Shown: positions 10,323-20,800 of the stretch, one piece after another
How positions within the stretch are numbered: position 1 is the stretch's first letter
Layout of the letters: every line of letters begins with the position of its first letter
Assembly (NCBI GenBank): GCA_013115135.1
Contig: JABANP010000375.1
Span: 1 to 53,409 of the forward strand
Reading direction: 5' to 3'
Length of the DNA stretch: 53,409 nt
Origin: Perkinsus olseni
Lineage: Eukaryota; Perkinsozoa; Perkinsida; Perkinsidae
Notes under the pieces: generated by a model
Databases searched by the model: none
Told to the model about the DNA's origin: nothing
What the model saw: the letters and a program-made list of their open reading frames with translations, nothing else
Program-made: the position numbers and the translations under genes

Positions 10323-12129
10323 TTACTTCCCTGTCTTGACCTTGGCTTCCTTCTTCTTCTGCGTCAACTTGGCGGCCTTCTGGTCCCTAGTAGCCTTACC
10401 AAACTCTATCCTAGACAGCAGCTTGGCATGCTTCTTGCTCAACATGCTCTTCTGAAGTTCCATCTTCTCCTGAGCCTTCTCCTCAGACCTCCTTCTCACG
10501 CTCGGCCTTCTGCTCAGCCTCATTGATCCTCTCTGCTGCTTCCTTGTGGCGCATCTCAGCCTTCATCTCACGAAGATAATCCCGCTCGGCCAAACGATCG
10601 TCCACTTCATCGGTCATGTTCATGGCGTCGGCCGTGGCCTTGAGGAGGCCCGAAGCGTTCTTCTTGCCGGCCATAGCGCTGACCATGTCATCGAGGACCT
10701 TCCGTCTGTCCGGGACGTAACCCTCGCCGCTGTCATCGACGAAGGGCGAAAGATGGGGAGGAAGGGTCTTACCCAGGCCGTACTCGGCGACAGGCAGGAG
10801 GATGCCTTCGTTGAAGGAATCCAGCACCCACTGAGGTTGGACGACATCTCTGTCGCTGGTCTCATCGAACCCATCAGGAAGCATCGGACGGTCGACAACA
10901 CAATGTGTGATGTCCTCATCATTCATGCTCTCCTTCAACCATTTGACTTCCGCCCCTCCCGCGACCAGGACGGTGTAGATCGGCGCCAAAGCAACTTCGC
11001 GAGACACCCAAAAGACAAGTCCCTTGAAGATGCCCTTCTTCGTCTCATCGCCATCGACGTCCATAGTCTTGGGGGCCTTGTCAACCTTGATGGTGGCAAG
11101 ACTAGTACTGGAGGTGTCCGCCCTTTCGTCGGACATAGCGGCGTGGGTAGGAGGATACCGCCAACCGACCTCTTTGAACAGCTTAAAGTTGACGAACCTC
11201 AGTAGAGTTCGGTACCTGTCCGCGAGAATCGTCGAACGCAACCCGCACGACCCTCTATTACCATTCCCCGAAGGTGTTCAACACGTTCATGTCAACCTCG
11301 GCAGGGAAGCGCGGAGCGAAGTTGTGGGGCTGCAACCAGCAGACCACGGCGCCCTGGCAAGCAGGCGGTGGAAAAATCACCGAAAAGTCGACCCTTTAGT
11401 ACATAAGGCAGCTGAGCTTCGAAATAGTAGCCCTTAATGGAGGCAAACACCTTCGTCAGACGACCGGTGTGGATGACGTAAAAGAGAAATTCATCGTAAA
11501 GGCGACGAGGTTCGGCCACCTGATAAACTGTGAACTGCCAGCTTCAACCTAAGATACGTCCTCACCTGTTCGGGCTTGATCCGCTTCACTTGGTCAGCCG
11601 GAAGGTGGGCGAACATCGCCAAGGAAGCAACGCAATCATCGAGATCGCGAAGGGCCGCGTCGAAAGTGGGATACCTATTAAAGCGATCGCCGTGACGAAT
11701 CTTTTTTTCCGCCAAGTCCCCGCTTCGACCTCTCCTTAATGAGGTGGCTGAGATCCTGTTTCGGCTTGTGAAACTTCTCCAAAGTTCGTCCTCTTTTATA
11801 ATCCTTTCTCGCCATCATACGTCGGTGCTTTTTCAGATAGGCCTGTGTCGAGTAGGAGGTGCTCACCAGCGGGTCCTGCATGAGGAAGGTGATGTCCTTG
11901 ATATGGTAGTACCTAAACTTCCCCAACTCATAGCATATTCTTCCTCCCAGCCTATGTACGTTTTATCAGCCCCTTGAAGCTTCCTCTTGGGTTCCCTAGG
12001 GTAAACTCCTTTTAATATACACAACCGTCTGAACTCCTGCAAAGAGAGCTGCAGTCGCTTGAGGGCCTGGGCTCGGGTGATGTAGTGGGCTGAGGAGCCC
12101 TTCTTGCCAGCCTTCATCCGCTTCACCAT
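10323..12129 (-). CDS. PES1: Pescadillo homologue (60S ribosome biogenesis)
   Basis: Seven exons: 11960-12129, 11730-11912, 11566-11674, 11403-11519, 11262-11353, 10489-11215 and 10323-10451 (1,527 nt, 508 aa). Pescadillo/Nop7 works with Bop1 and WDR12 in 27S/32S pre-rRNA processing in the nucleolus. The family N-terminus is clear: [33 protein letters not shown] and [10 protein letters not shown]. The middle has [13 protein letters not shown] and [17 protein letters not shown] domain follows ([30 protein letters not shown]). The charged coiled tail has SKKHAKLL. Length is slightly below animal homologues. Introns are 37-55 nt; 11520-11565 carries the shared GTATCTTAGGTTGAAGC block. A stop near 10483 disappears if the 37-nt intron 10452-10488 (GTCTGAG...CTTCAG) is removed. 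Confidence 0.93.
11520..11565 (-). other. 46-nt PES1 intron with shared motif
   Basis: On minus it starts GTGAGGACGTATCTTAGG, continues TTGAAGCTGGCAG and ends TTTATCAG. It joins RIKPEQ to [11 protein letters not shown] as expected from the Pescadillo family, and the frame requires exactly this length class. Confidence 0.85.
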
Positions 12130-12340
12130 GTTAATAGAGGGTCCTTATTTACAAGGAGAAGGAAGAAGCGCTGAGGAACCGAGCCCTAGGGAAAGGAGAA
12201 GAATAGTGATGGCGATGGTAAATTGAAGGGCATCGGAGAGTTCTCGGCGGTTTGGCAACAACAGGGATGGACAGCTCCCTCTCAGCAAGGGTTGGTGGGA
12301 GGTACGCGAACACATGAGAAAAGCGCGCGCCACGGCGATG

Positions 12341-12382
12341 GTGGGTAAGCGATGCGCCCAGGTTCGATTCCCGGTGAGAACT
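12341..12382 (+). other. tRNA-like T-arm upstream of PES1
   Basis: GGTAAGCGATGCGCCCAGG is followed by TTCGATTCCCGGTGAGAAC, a T-arm and acceptor-like end without a full tRNA body. It sits about 210 bp upstream of the PES1 ATG, antisense to it, beside a GCGCGCGCCAC block. The rest of 12130-12684 holds no gene I can see; a roughly 30-bp near-repeat (TTTATGCTACTTTCCC) occurs at about 12560 and 12678. Confidence 0.35.
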
Positions 12383-12684
12383 CTAACAAAAAAGCTGGTG
12401 TGATTGAGAATGTTATTATACGTCATTATCAATGGGCATGAGCATTCACGAGAGATCGATTATCGATTGGAGGGCCTTGAGGGCTGATCGGGGGTCGGTG
12501 GGGTGACCTGGGAGGGGTAAGGGTATCAATAACGAGTAGGTTATGCATTATGGTAGTAAGGTTTATGCTACTTTCCCATGGATAACGTGTGCAATACTCG
12601 TGTGACCCACGAAATGACTGTGAATACTATAGAGTGACGCTCAGAACGACGTGCGTATCGGTTCCTCTGAGGGCGAATTTTATG

Positions 12685-13801
12685 CTACTTTCCCGTGGCC
12701 AACTTGTGTGAGACTGCTTGGGAGCTGGTGCGCCCCCTTACAACGAAACCTTTTACAGCACAGGACTGTCGACGGGGCGGTGGACTTACAATCGAGGACA
12801 GAAGTGCCGGGCAGTGGAGAATCTACTAAGTGCTCAACTGGGCCATCACCGGTGAGGGGAGCATCGCTTTCGCGTAAGACCACCGTCGTGACCTGAGGGT
12901 AACGAGACGCTCGATCTATACCATGGGAGATGGACCTTCGGTCGGGTGGGCAGGTCGGCTGATGCGGCCATGATACGATCGAGCCATCGACTGGCTGAGG
13001 GCAGCGTGTCCTTGGAAGGGACGACCAGGATGATGATCGGCGAGGCCTTGATGAGATGGTCGATTTGATGGGAGTATCTGGGAGGGTTCATATCTTCGTC
13101 AAGCACTGCGCAAGGGAGAGGCTAAGGGCCGCTAAGAGAATGTTTCCCTCGAGAGTACAATGCTGAATGTTATTAGTGACGGCGGGAGCTCGGGCATTAG
13201 TATGGCCGAGTGCGCACGCACACCCGAGGACTAGTGAACGGGCACACAAAAGGAAGTGCTACTAGCTGTGGTATGGCTTTGCAGGAGTCGTGTGACGCGA
13301 CGCGTGCCGTAGACAAGGTGCAGGTGTCCTTAGCGTTGTATCAGTACTTTCAACTGCTTTTAACACTATCACTAAGGAGACTGAATATCGACTTCGGTTG
13401 AATGAATTCGAGGTGGGGCCTAGAGCGTTGACCGGGCAGACCCTTCGATACCACAACTTGCCCTCATCACCCAACCCTGTCTAGTCCACCAACCTGCTGT
13501 AGTCATGCCCACACTCCATGATGGTCAACTTGACCACTTCTTCCTCGGACCCCACCGGAGACAGCAGACAGGTTGACCTGCGCCACCCATCCGCGTCTGG
13601 AGGTCCACCTACAACAAGTCCGCCTCTTCTCGACACGCCAGCCCTCATCACTTCACCCCCATTAAGCAGCGTTATTCTCCCAGCGTTCGACAAGGCTTGG
13701 GTGATGAAACACGATTTCCCACTATCTCCCAGGACAGTTATCCGCATAGCTCGGTGGTAGTATTCTTCACTCGCCCTCCCTGACGCTTCGACCGATGCCA
13801 T
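12685..13801 (-). CDS. Divergent small Ras-like GTPase with shortened P-loop
   Basis: Four exons close in frame: 13490-13801, 12936-13121, 12790-12892 and 12685-12713 (630 nt, 209 aa). The N-terminus gives MRITVLGDSGKSCFITQAL, a Ras-superfamily strand 1 and P-loop. The loop reads GDSGKS, two residues short of the canonical GxxxxGKS. A KLTIMECGHDYSRL stretch occupies the place of the switch II strand, and SPIIILVVPSKD followed by ASRWLDRI matches the strand 4 region of RAB/RABL proteins. The usual NKxD is not visible; VVLRESD stands there instead. It may not bind GTP normally. The intron between exons 1 and 2 is about 370 nt and its acceptor is the least certain boundary. RABL3-like or LIP1-like affiliation is possible but unproved. 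Confidence 0.6.
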
Positions 13802-13883
13802 TGTCTTATTAATCCCTTCGTAACAAAAAAGACACGACCATCGCCGCCGCCCCGGACGTGGTAGCGGACCTTGCCAGAAGGCA

Positions 13884-14060
13884 AGGAAGCTCCCCTCTTC
13901 GAATGTTCCCCTCAGGAAAGCTTCTTCATGAACTGTCTCATCGCACTGCATTTCAACGCCACAGAGAGCCCCCAACCGAGAATATCGGCTTCGAGTCTAA
14001 CTAAGCCGCAACAACCGTAGGCGTTGGACTACAAACTCGCGCACACCCTCGTCGGCGATG
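13884..14060. repeat. Dispersed repeat, copy 1 (about 180 bp)
   Basis: Direct repeat of 15660-15840, nearly 90% identical by eye. Shared landmarks are CAGGAAAGCTTCTTCA, GCACTGCATTTCAACGC, AGAGAGCCCCCAACCGA and AAGCCGCAACAACCGTAGGC. This copy lies just upstream of the GTPase ATG, in the 1.1-kb stretch 13802-14882 that otherwise shows no gene. Confidence 0.85.
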
Positions 14061-14882
14061 TTCTAGAAGAAGAGGTTAGCGTCATGGTCGTCACTACGGC
14101 AAGTAATCTTACAACATAGATAGACGCGCTGTTGTTACTCTTTACTTGCATAGCTAGACTGTTACGCTGTAGCGGATGATACAATAAGGAGCTCCCTCAC
14201 CACCCATCAGTCGTGGTGTTCGTCCTACTGGGGCGGAGAGCACGACGTTAACAAGACGCAGTGGTCACCTACCATCGCAAAAATTTGTATTTTCCACAAA
14301 ACCACATTTTTTTTGTATACGGACGCAGCTGGAGCCGCGAACGAATTTGAATGGTCTGGCCATCAGATTGAAGAGAGAAAGAAGAAAGAATGTCCATCCC
14401 GGCGCGTGCAGTAGTACTGGTGAAACTTGGCAAGTTCTCTCGCAAGGATCACTGAATACTGCAGATCTTAGATCCGTAGTTGACGCAACCTCCCAGACTG
14501 GATGAATGGAGCTTAATTAGAACGACCGACTCGGTCTACGGGGCCGACGGTTTCAGAAATATACATGCGAGTATCTTGGCGAGCGATTATGCAACAATAA
14601 GGAGTACACAAACAATAGTCTCACTGGTCATATACCCAACAGTGCCAAGAGTGTCCTAGGTTGAACTGATACTTCTGCGGCTCGGAGTTGTGAATTCGTC
14701 CAGAAGGATGGTCGATACTTGAACTCAAGATGATGGAGTAAGCACAACAAGGGAGCATCTACATCACATGACATGGGCACAGGGACCATCCGCAACAAAC
14801 AACATAAAGCGAACAAAGATATTATTTTTGAAGACTAAAAAGTGGATAAAAATTCCACTGGTGTATAACAAGATTGGTTGAT

Positions 14883-17800
14883 CTATCGAATTCTCAGAGG
14901 TTGACCGGCAGCACGAGAGTACGACTGAACCGTCGTGTCACCATCAACAGGCGAGAAGCCTTCCTGCTGAGTCGTCATAGTGTTCATAGAGCCATCAAGA
15001 GATCCTTGATTCGGTGCAAAGTCAGCTTGAAGCTCGGATGCTCTTCGGCGAGAATCCGCAAAGGGGTCACCCCGAGCCATTGCCCTCTGAGCGATTTCCT
15101 GCTTCTTATTCGCCTTCCATTCCCGGGCCCTCTGCCGCAGCTCAGCCTCGTCGCTTCCGCTGAACTTAGCGACGTGTGTCTTCGTAGTCTTAGTAATGGT
15201 CTGCATCTGTTGGTACGTTCCCGCCCACCCCGCAGTGTTCAGCGGCGGTTTCTCAGGCGCCTCGACGCGGACAAAATCGCCATTCCACCACTTCGCAAAG
15301 GTCTCAGCATACTCCGGGTAATGGTGGAAGAGGAGGGCGATGGGGGTGTTCTGGAAGGGTGGGTCGATGCCGTTGGAGCTCTCGCCGCAAACAGCCTTCA
15401 ATGTGGCCGCCTTCCCCTTGGTATTCCCGTCATCGTGAGCACCGTTTTTGGTAACAATGGAGTTGCTTTCGGCCATCTCCATCTCGCCGCAGACGTAGGT
15501 GACCAGATGGTAGTCGCGCTGGGCGGGCGCGTCACCAGCGAAGTGATCCGGGCGAAGGAACTGAGAACAACGATCACCGTCTCATTGCCTGCAAACCAAC
15601 GCCGAGCACATCGGCAAGATCTAGGCCGGAATAACCGTAAGCGCTGGACTATAGACTGCGGAAAGGAAGCTTCTCTGTTCGAATGCTCCCTCAGGAAAGC
15701 TTCTTCACGACCCATCTCATTGCACTGCATTTCAACGCTACAGAGAGCCCCCAACCGATAACATCGGCTTCGAGTCTGACTAAGCCGCAACAACCGTAGG
15801 CGTCGGACTACAAACTCACACACACGCCAGTGCTGGGGGTACCTCTTTACCTCGATTCGCCTGGAAGTGACCTCCCCCTCCAAGTTGAAAACCACCGTCG
15901 CTCTCTTAAGCGGCAGTAGCTCCTCCTTGCCCATGTAAATATCCTTTGGCACCGCCACAAAGTCGACAGTATCCAAAAGATTCGGGTCAAAGTCAACCTA
16001 AGATTCTACCATTCCACCAACCACCCACACAAACGCTGTCACCTGGTGATTCAGGTAGCCTCCAAAACCATAAGCGAAGCCCGTGGCCTTCATCATAGTG
16101 GGGAAATTAATCCGAATTCTCTCGTTTTTCAGCTCAGGTTCCTTATTATCAACCCTCTTGCCGCAATACACAGTAACTTCGTACTGCTTGTCGACCGTGA
16201 GGCGTGGCGCCTCCGTCACCTCACGACAGCTGTACTCGAAGGCCCCGAACTGAAATGATACACAAATCCGCAGTAGCTGTTACTCATTGCGCCTCGTGTG
16301 CATGCGTGCGTAGCTACTACTCCACCGCCCGATCAGAAGCAGGTCGAAAGACTTCACATTTCTCCCCTGTCTTGCCAAAGAGCAACAGCGGTGAAGCAAC
16401 AGCCCCCGAGTCCAGACGGTGAACTCCCTTACGTCTAGGACCAGTTCCTTCGGATAAATCTGAATGTACGCTCCCTTCAACTCAGAGGGGCTGTCAGCGA
16501 TCAGGGCCGCCGCGCCAGCGTGACCGAAGTAGTACTTGCTCTCCACTAGTAACTACCAAGTGACGATTACAGTGTCTCCTACTCCGATCGAACCTACCTT
16601 GCCCTTCTCCAGTCCAGCGAACGCCGAGGCAACAGTAGTGGCACTGAGCTCGCTGTCCATAACCAGGACGAGGTCCGACCTCGGATACTTCTGGCCAGCC
16701 TTCGGTTTCTTGGTCACATCATAGCACATAAGTGAGATGAAGTAGTAAAACTGCTTGTAGACGAAACGGCCGTTGGTGAGAGCCCCACAGGAGTAGTAGT
16801 TGTTGGCGACCTGCCACCACGATCGATCATCACCATCCGTCGCCATATTCAACTCACCTTAACAACCTTGAGATTCTTCTGTGTCGCCGTGGCCGAGATG
16901 AAGCGCAACTCGCCGGCGAACTTTACAGGTTTCTGGTCCACATAAACGCCCTTCACGTGCTGATAGATCGACGAGTAGGTAACAGGAGCCTTCGGGTTCT
17001 CCAGCTTCCCCCACCAGGCAGCCAATTGACGAGCATGATATTGGTCATCACAAATAATCTGCAAAGATCTCTCCAAGCCCGATACCACACCTTCCCCAAC
17101 TCACATCAACATTCGTCTTCTGTCCAGATCCGTCATCCTTCTGGCACCTGGCCCTGACCATGTATGCGTTGCTGGCGGTATTGATGGCTCTATGAGGCTC
17201 CGGGGCTGCCTCTACCGGGTCGCAGGTGTACTGGAACTCAGACACGGCATAGTCGTAGGAACCAGCGGGGTTGTTGGGGAAGCCAACCTGAGGGTGACAT
17301 CATGAATCCCACTACTGTCGGAAATTGCCGCGCTCGAAAAGACGGATTCGGCTATCTCCGGGGTTTCTCAATAAACTGATTTTGAAACTCAGACTGAGTT
17401 CCGATACCGCAATAAGCGAGAAAAAACAATTCTGGGGTCGATCCTGAGTCTCAGAATTACTTTACTGAGCAGGGCTTCTACGACTGAACACCAGTTTCTG
17501 ATTCTGACCGACACTGCCGCTCGACCGGGTTCGAATATTCTCACCGTTAGCCATCTCTTATGTTCCTCTCTCTCCACCACCGACGCCACCACGTCCGGGT
17601 GGGTCTGGGCCACCGAGGTGGGCTGGTAGGAGGCCTTCGTCAGCGTGAACTCATTCTTGATGTTGTCGATACGCACAGCCGCGCAGGATTTGAGAATATC
17701 TTTCGAGACCGCGAGCTCAGATACGACCGCCTTGCCCCAGGTGGCGATCTGCAGGGCCGACTCCTGCTCACGGCATTCGATCTCGAGGACCTGAGAAAAT

Positions 17801-20800
17801 TGGCCATCTTCTTAGCGGAGCGAAGCAGGACTGCCTACTTGTTCCTGGCAAGCACACTGCATGACCAAGGTGCCCATCGGAGTGTGTTGCGGAGGGGACA
17901 TAACGTGGCTGCAGGAATATTGATTCATCCCTTGCCCGGGGGCTAGGGCCTCCAGTTCAATGCCCGCCCCCACTATGGAGGCACGGCCGAGCTTCATTGG
18001 GGTCAGGGAACCCTTCACGGTCACTCGCTCACAGGAACGGCAGACCTTCTCCTGGACGACCACCTGAAGATACCACCGTTATCTTGCTGTTAACGCCATT
18101 ATACTCATGATATTTTCGACAGAACTGCTACTAGCAGACATCGCCTTCTTCTCTCTAGCATTTAAGCATGGTGTGAATTGATGACTGAGTTAATCAATAT
18201 AAAATAATCGATCGGCCGTTTCACACACTTATCAGTATTTTTAGCTATTTACCGGGGTGCCAAGGAGAGCGGAAATCACGAAGCAGGTCGTAGGTGACGA
18301 GGATCATAGCAATACTAAGATACTCATAAAAATTTATAACTCGCCTTTTTGCGGCTTCATCAATTATTCTAACGTTGCGGGCGCGTTATGGTCACTAGTC
18401 CGGTGACCACATGAAAGGAGGTAATAGGGTCATTGCTCGCGTCCTTCCGCAGTGACGATCAGGAAGCTTGATTCTTCCAAGCATCTTCATATCGGTTAGC
18501 ACCGTGGATCAGGGAAATTACAAGTTCAAGGCAATAGATTCTTTTATTTAGCGATCGTACCCGTCAGTCTACAGAACCACGTGACCAAATATTCCGATTG
18601 CGGAATTTTTCACCCACCGAGCGATTATATCGACCCTAGTTCTTACTGTAGCATCAGCCTTCCCACAGAACGGACCACGGCTGACCTCGATAGCCGTCGT
18701 AGCTGATCCGCATACCATCTCAACCTGAAAGGAACAGCAATAGGAGGGTGTAACCATGTCCTGTACAGTCCTAATGAAAGGCAGCCTTCTGACAGGATGC
18801 AGGAAAACCACGAGTAATTTTTCTCCGGCGCGAGGCCCTCGTCGATAACCCTAGACTGATGACACCCGGAAAATATCCATCGGAAATTTTCCTACTACTG
18901 AGTAGTGAATACTCCATACCAATTCGTCATGGCAGGACACCATACCATGATGGTACATGTACCACGAGTACATCGGAAATGCTAGTCTAACTGAGCCGTA
19001 CTGTCGGTACCAGTTCGTCACCACCCGCGACCCACCTTGGCCTCCGCCTGCGCCTTGTCATCACGGCAATCCATCGGAATGACGTACTCGTCCAGGCGGA
19101 TCTCAGGGTTCTGCTTCAGCGCTCCACAAGTGAGCACCCTCATCTCGCTTTGCCTTTGGACCTGACCATATACCCCCTCCCCCACAACTAAGCCGCACGG
19201 AACCCCGCTTACATAGAGATAGCGGACGGACTGCGTCAAAGTCACCGTCTGCATGGCCACCTGCCATCCCGCATCGCCACCAACGCGACAGGCCGTGCAC
19301 ACCCCAGGCTGAGTTCGGACGGCGATCTGCAAGCAAACCAGGGATCCTGAGGGTCTCTAATGGAGAAAGGTCACCTCCTTGCGAGAATATCCTCCCCAGT
19401 GCGTAGCGAAGAGGACGGCAGCATCAGGATTCGAGCAGGAGACCACGACCCTCTGCGATTGGCAGCTCATAGTCAGCCTGTAGATGCCGTTGTCGTTCTC
19501 TGGCGGGCCCGTCACAGCCTCACAGGACAGACTCTGACTGGTCCTCTGTCTAACCTGAAGATTCCAATTCTCCTAATTCCGGTAACATACTGTCGCTGTG
19601 CTTACTCTAATATATCTTCTAGTCACCAGCATGCTCCTCAGAGTACCCTCTCCCGCCGGCATTATCAACCCAGGCCTGCTCTAGGGTGTGAACGGCGGTG
19701 TCCACCCCCAAGACCACGCTCCGACAGGAGTCGATGAAATCGTTGTCCATGCGGACCTGCGGGTTGGCCAGACCACCCCAACGGTAGGCGAACTCCTTCG
19801 CCAGGTCAGCATCATTGTATTTGATGGTCGCTTGTTGCTCATCACAAGTAGCCTGGAAGAGACATCCGACCGTCCTCCCTCTACTGACGCCGTCAACCTC
19901 CCCCACCTCGATGACGTATCCGCCGTTTCTGTTGGCGATGTCGGTGGTGAGGGAAGCACAGACGTGGACCATCACTTTGTTGCTTCCATCTTTAACCTAA
20001 TGGATGACTCATCACACTTACAACCTTTCTCGTACATAATATCAGCTACCAACATAAGGCACCACATACAGATTGTCACAAGACGGGTCGCGTCAGCGAA
20101 ATGAAAGAAATGTGGTATGATACTCTATTATTCGGCAAAGGGGGTCTTCGTGTATACATAGTTCGAACGTAGGCAGTAGCAACCTATGAAGGCCAAAAAT
20201 ACCCTTCAGCTTCAATACCCCTCAATAGTTATAAAATAATAATGACGGTAATTGTAAAAAAGAAAAAAATTTTCGCTTAGCCTCCACCATCGTAGACGAG
20301 GTCACCTCTAGTGTTCTCCTAAGGATGTCAGCGTTGATGTTGTACTGCAGTTTGGCAGCCAAGATCGGCTTCGGAGTCCCCAGACGCAGGTTGCTGCCCT
20401 GGACCGTGGCATACGCGTCTGTGAGGAGACTCGCGTCCATGTCGACCTGCCAGGGAGGTGATGAAGATGGATCGACTGAATGTGCAGGAGTAGCCTCCTA
20501 CCACTGGGCTGTCCAGCTGAGCCCAGATAATGGCAAAGGCGATCGACGCAGTGACCGTTTTGAAGACCAGTTTCACCTGCCATGACAAGACTGCCGAGTC
20601 TGTCAACTAGCTGACCCACTCAACCTACCGAGATGACATTCTCCAGTCGCTCGTCAGTCGAGCACTTGAGTGTGAGGTAGTAGCGATCGTTCTTGTAGGT
20701 GATGGTGTCGCTGTCATCCTTAAGTGAAGCGCAGAAGTAGGCCGATCCACGTATCTAGGCATGAGTCGTTTAAATATCTTCATGGCAACGCCAAGGTTGC

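Noticed and set aside
10482..10488. A 7-nt intron or programmed frameshift in PES1 at GTCTGAG
   Set aside because: A 37-nt intron with the same donor and a CTTCAG acceptor (10452-10488) restores the frame without an exotic mechanism.
10546..11205. Plus-strand ORF of 219 codons
   Set aside because: Shadow of the PES1 BRCT exon on the opposite strand; no family similarity, whereas the minus strand is clearly Pescadillo.
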